Origin: Ichthyophis bannanicus | Lineage: Eukaryota; Chordata; Amphibia; Gymnophiona; Ichthyophiidae | DNA: 64,000 nt | NCBI GenBank assembly: GCA_033557465.1 | Contig: CM066031.1 | Span: 1,072,741,640 to 1,072,805,639 of the forward strand | Reading direction: 5' to 3' | In this document: positions 60,660-64,000 of the stretch, piece after piece | Numbering within the stretch: position 1 is the first letter of the stretch | Layout of the letters: every line of letters starts with the position of its first letter | Notes under the pieces: generated by a model | Told to the model about the DNA's origin: nothing | The model's input: only the letters and a program-made list of their open reading frames with translations | The model's database searches: none | Made by a program: the position numbers and the translations under genes

Positions 60660-62899
60660 TAGAAACATGATTGCAAAAAAAGACCACATGGCCTACCTAG
60701 TCCGCCTTTCTATATCAACCACTACAGCAGTCCCCTTTTTTTCCTTTAGAGATACTCTGTGTTTGTCCCATTCTTTTTTGAATTCAGATTCTGTCCTCAT
60801 CTCTGCAACCTCCACTGGGAAACTATCACTCTTTCTGTAAAGAAATATTTCTGTATATTACTCCTGAACCTATCCCCTTTCACCCTCGTCCTATGTCCCC
60901 TTGTAGCACAGCTTGCTTTCAATCAAAAGAGGCTCTCCTCCTGTGCATTTGTGCCACGGAGGTATTTAACATCTCAATCATATCACCTCTATCTCACCTT
61001 TCCTCTAAAGTATACATATTAAGATCCTTAAGTCTATCCTCATAAGCTTTATAATAAAGACCACTAACCATATTAATAGCCACCTTCTGCACCGACTCCA
61101 TCCTGTTTATATCCTTTTGTAGGTGCGGTCTCCAGAATTGCATCCAATACTCCAAATGAGGTGGCACCAAGGATTTATACAGAGGCACTATCACCTCCTT
61201 TCTCCAGCTGGCCTTTCCTCTCCCTATGCACTCAAGCATTATAGCTTTCACCGTCGCCTTTTCTACCTGTTTAGCTACTTTAAGATCATCAGGCACAATC
61301 ACGCCTAGGTCCGGCTCTTCTTTAGTGGACAAAGGTACTTCACCCCCTATACTATATTGCTCCCTTGGATTGCTGCAGCCGAAATTCATGACCCTTCATT
61401 TTTTAGCATTAAATCTCAGCTGCCAAATTCTAGACCATTCTTCAAGCTTAGCTAAATCCCTCCTCATGTTATCCACTCCTTCCTGCGTGTCTGGTCTATT
61501 GCAGATTTTAGTATCATCCGCAAAAATGCAAACCTTACCCGAGAGCCCTTCTGCAATATCACTAACAAAGATGATAAAAAGAATCGGACCAAGGACAGAT
61601 TACTAGTGGTGTGCCACAGGGATCTCCTTCTCCTAAGAGTGAGTTCCATTTACCTGTACCCTTTTTCGCCTCCCACTTGACCAATTTCTAACCCAATCAG
61701 TAACTTTAGGGTCCATCCCAAGGGTGCTCAGTTTGTTTATAAGTCGATTGTGTGGAACAGTGTCAAAGGCTATCTAGGGCTCTCCCTTGGTCCTACTCCC
61801 TGGTCACCCATTCAAAGAAATCAATCAGATTTGTCTGACCAGACCTGCCTCTGTTGAATCTATGCTGCCTCGTATCCGGTAATCCGTTGGACTCTGAAAA
61901 CCTCAATATTTTCTCTTTCAGCAGCGCTTCCAATAATTTACTCACCACCTTGGTTAAACTAACCGGCCTCTAGTTTTCAAACACATCCTTACTTCCACTT
62001 TTGTGTAAAGGCACCACATGTGCCTCTGTTCAGTCCTCTGATGTACCACTCCCAACTCCAAAGAGGCACTGAAAAGGTCAGTCAGTGGAGCTGCTAGAGC
62101 ATCCCAAGTTCCCTCAGTATTCTCGGGTGTATTCCATCCGGTCCCATCGCTTTGTGAACTTCTAGTTTTGCTAGTTCCTCATGAACATTGTCTTCTGAAA
62201 ATTGTTTGAGATGCCCCTCACTTCTTTTCCTGTTTGTGGGTGTTTTCTGAGGTCCTGCTCCTGGCCTTTCATCTGTGAACATCAAACAGAAATAATTGTT
62301 AAGCATTTCCGCTTTATCCTCATCAGCTTCTACATATTGTTCCCCTTCACCCTTGGGTCTGACAATACCACTTTTTCCCTTCCTCCTCTCACTAACATAT
62401 CTGAAAAATGTCTGATCCCCTCCCTCCCCCCCCCCCCCATTTTACTGCATTGGCTATTTCCTCTTCCTTTTGAATCATTGCTTTCTTGACTACTTTGTCC
62501 GCCTAAGTTTTTCCAAATACAGATGCCTCTCTTCCTCTCTATGATCTCTTGTATTTCATGAAGGCCTCCCTCTTTTTCTTTATGTTTTCAGCTACTTCTT
62601 TTGAGAACCATAATAGCTTCCTTTTCCTTTTACCTTTATTTACCATTTTAACAAAAATGTTGATTGCCCTTAAAATATCCCCTTTCAGTTTTGCCCTCAG
62701 TTTTTCTACATCCCCCAGCAGTTTCGATCCTGCTAACAACTCCTTGAGGTATTTGCCTATCTTGACAAAGTTACTTTTCTAAAGTCTAAGACCCTTTCTT
62801 TTGAATGGATTTTATCAGCCCTAGTCCTAATACTGAACCACACCATCTGATGATCACTGGATGTGAGATGATCTCCCACTATAATATCAGAGTCTCCGC
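60660..62899 (-). mobile_element. CR1-like LINE, minus strand, 5' truncated
   Basis: It belongs to the same subfamily as CR1 copy 1 by coding similarity. The reversed 3' tail (TAGAAACATGATTGC) lies at 60660, directly against the Harbinger-type end. The 5' truncation at about 62899 abuts the DIRS-like element. Confidence 0.8.
60994..62890 (-). pseudogene. CR1-like ORF2, minus strand, many frameshifts
   Basis: The minus strand holds, from right to left, an endonuclease end, a basic linker (KRKLLWFSKEVAENIKKKRE at 62.6 kb), the RT entry DKAMGPDGIHPRIL-type block (VHKAMGPDGIHPRIL at 62.15 kb), a reversed GVPQGS-type region near 61.6 kb, and the C-terminal blocks (DDLKVAKQVEKATVKA; SVQKVAINMVSGLYYKAYED at 61.0-61.4 kb). 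Stops and shifts are frequent. The region around the FADD motif is poorly preserved. Confidence 0.75.
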
Positions 62900-62901
62900 A
62901 C

Positions 62902-63400
62902 ATGGCTTCGCATCACCCTTGGGTTGCCCCTACAGAAGGCAGCTCAGCTTTAAAGGATTTTCTTGACCATAAGGTGGATTCATTATTGAGAAGCCAGTTT
63001 GCCTTGGTGGCTGCTATTCTGGAACTGTTGATATGTAAAAGCTTGATATCTCGAGCCCTGCTCCAATGGATTCAGTCTCTTCTGCTGGATAATACTACCC
63101 CTCTGTTGGAGTCTGCTACGGCCTTCCTTTCTGATGCCATATATGACCTGGTACATTTGGTGGCCAGGGATGGTGCCCTGATGATGGTGTCATGGCAATG
63201 GATTTGACTCTGGCACTGGGCAGCAGATACATCTTCCAAAGCCCGGTTGGCCCAATTGGCTTTTAAGGGGAAGCTTCTTTTTGGAGCTGGTGAAGGACGT
63301 GGATGAGATAAGATCTTATTACATTCCAGAAGACAGGTCCAAGAGGCTTGTGAAGCAGGCTGTTGCCCCCTTCTCATCAGCCTTGCCAATCCACTGAGGA
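62902..63400 (+). pseudogene. DIRS-like gag C-terminal region
   Basis: Open from MASHHPWVAPTEGSS to a TGA at 63205-63207, then in the same frame LWHWAADTSSKARLAQLAFK and GKLLFGA. This W..(D)xxSKxxLxxLxFKGxLLFG block is typical of DIRS gag. Further stops follow. Confidence 0.65.
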
Positions 63401-63635
63401 CATGCTGGCTGAATCCCTGGGGATCCCAGGATGCTTGTTATTACTGACCTGGAAAACATTTCTTCCCCTCTGCTTCCAGGGTTCAGGCTCAATCTCAGTC
63501 CTTTTGTGGAGTGCCTGGGCCCAGGGACTGTCACCTCCAGAGGAGGGCCCTCCTGGACTGCACAATGACGTTTTCTAGGCCCATTCCCTGGTTCCTCCGG
63601 TGAGAGGTAGGTTTTGCTTTTTTTTTTTTTCAGAA

Positions 63636-64000
63636 ATGGGCCCAGATTACCGGGTTATTCAGTTCAGATATGTCCTGGAATGCAAAGAGCCAATTCCAGA
63701 TACCTTCGTCATCTCCCCTTGTGGGTTTGCAATCAAAAGTGCCACTGTGCAAACCACCTTGGACAAGTTGCTGTACCTAAAAGCAGTGGTGGCCATCCTG
63801 CCAGATGAGCAGGGCAAGGGCAGATACTCCATCTATTTTGTAGTACCCAAAAAGGACAGTTCCTTCAGGCCCATTATGGACCTCAAGGGGGTCAATGAGC
63901 ATTTGCGCATCCTGCGCTTCTGGGTGGAAGTCTTGCACTCCATTATTCAAGCAGCGTGCCAAAGGGAGTTCTTGGCTTCTCTGTATCTGGCTGAGGCGTA
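63636..64000 (+). CDS. DIRS-like reverse transcriptase, partial at the window edge
   Basis: The frame is open from the ATG at 63636 to the last base. Its segments are PDTFVISPCG, VQTTLDKLLYLKAVV, then GRYSIYFVVPKKDSSFRPIM with DLKGVNEHL and EFLASLYLAEAY. These are RT motifs 1-2 and the run into motif A of DIRS RTs (usual form FLASLDLTEAYLH). Tyr replaces the expected catalytic Asp in ASLYLAEAY, so the enzyme is likely dead. The true upstream start is unclear; the frame may continue from the gag-like part after a shift. Confidence 0.72.
   Translation, partial: MGPDYRVIQFRYVLECKEPIPDTFVISPCGFAIKSATVQTTLDKLLYLKAVVAILPDEQGKGRYSIYFVVPKKDSSFRPIMDLKGVNEHLRILRFWVEVLHSIIQAACQREFLASLYLAEA

Larger units (their letters stand above)
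62900..64000 (+). mobile_element. DIRS-like element, partial, running off the window
   Basis: A gag-like tail (62902-63400) is followed by an RT frame open to the window end. The order and motifs match the DIRS copy at 38-44 kb but on the plus strand and from another subfamily. The left end is missing because a CR1 abuts it. Confidence 0.7.

Overview
The window looks like about 64 kb of nuclear DNA from a repeat-rich vertebrate. I recognise no host gene. Nearly everything that can be named is a transposable element. The mix is L1-like LINEs, CR1-like LINEs with an esterase ORF1, a Penelope-like element, a Gypsy element of the Gmr1 type, DIRS-like tyrosine-recombinase elements, hAT, Harbinger-like and CACTA-ended DNA transposons. 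This combination fits an amphibian such as a caecilian, but the species assignment is inference only.

Layout, left to right. 0.5-1.1 kb: a foldback repeat. 1.3-2.9 kb: a minus-strand L1 copy carrying ORF1 but no ORF2, with a 13-bp target-site duplication (TSD). 3.4-4.2 kb: the 3' end of a Penelope-like element, with a GIY-YIG remnant and a foldable hammerhead-ribozyme-like motif, interrupted by a Harbinger-type MITE. 4.2-7.4 kb: mostly unassigned, with CR1 debris. 7.46-11.76 kb: a hAT element holding a minisatellite and a 368-bp palindrome, itself split by a second ORF1-only L1 (15-bp TSD, intact ORF1). 11.9-15.8 kb: a LINE 3' end, then a CR1-like element with a broken ORF2. 16.6-26 kb: a second CR1-like element whose ORF1 is split by a complete Gypsy element with 1.4-kb LTRs. 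26.6-27.1 kb: two more hammerhead-like motifs. 28-30.8 kb: an intact 575-codon transposase-like gene in an element with 5'-CACTA ends. 31-38 kb: CR1 fragments, a hAT MITE and simple repeats. 38.1-43.9 kb: an almost complete DIRS element on the minus strand. 44.5-48.65 kb: a decayed hAT (DUF4371-like) transposase, interrupted by a second member of the CACTA-ended family and by a CR1 tail. 49.9-53.9 kb: a hAT MITE and a second copy of the palindrome/minisatellite hAT. 54-55.6 kb: mixed repeat fragments. 55.9-60.66 kb: a large Harbinger-ended element full of tRNA-like cassettes. 60.66-62.9 kb: a minus-strand CR1. 62.9 kb to the end: a second DIRS-like element running off the window.

The best candidates for something poorly described are: (1) the two-member CACTA-ended transposase-like family with an RNase-H-like Asp/Asp/Glu pattern; (2) the Gmr1-type Gypsy that keeps gag (with a SCAN-like region), protease and integrase but has no reverse transcriptase, and carries a 217-codon ORF inside each LTR; (3) the two hAT copies that share a palindrome, a minisatellite and a small conserved ORF although their termini differ; (4) the Penelope-associated hammerhead motif. 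All calls come from reading the sequence and from memory of protein families; no database search was run.
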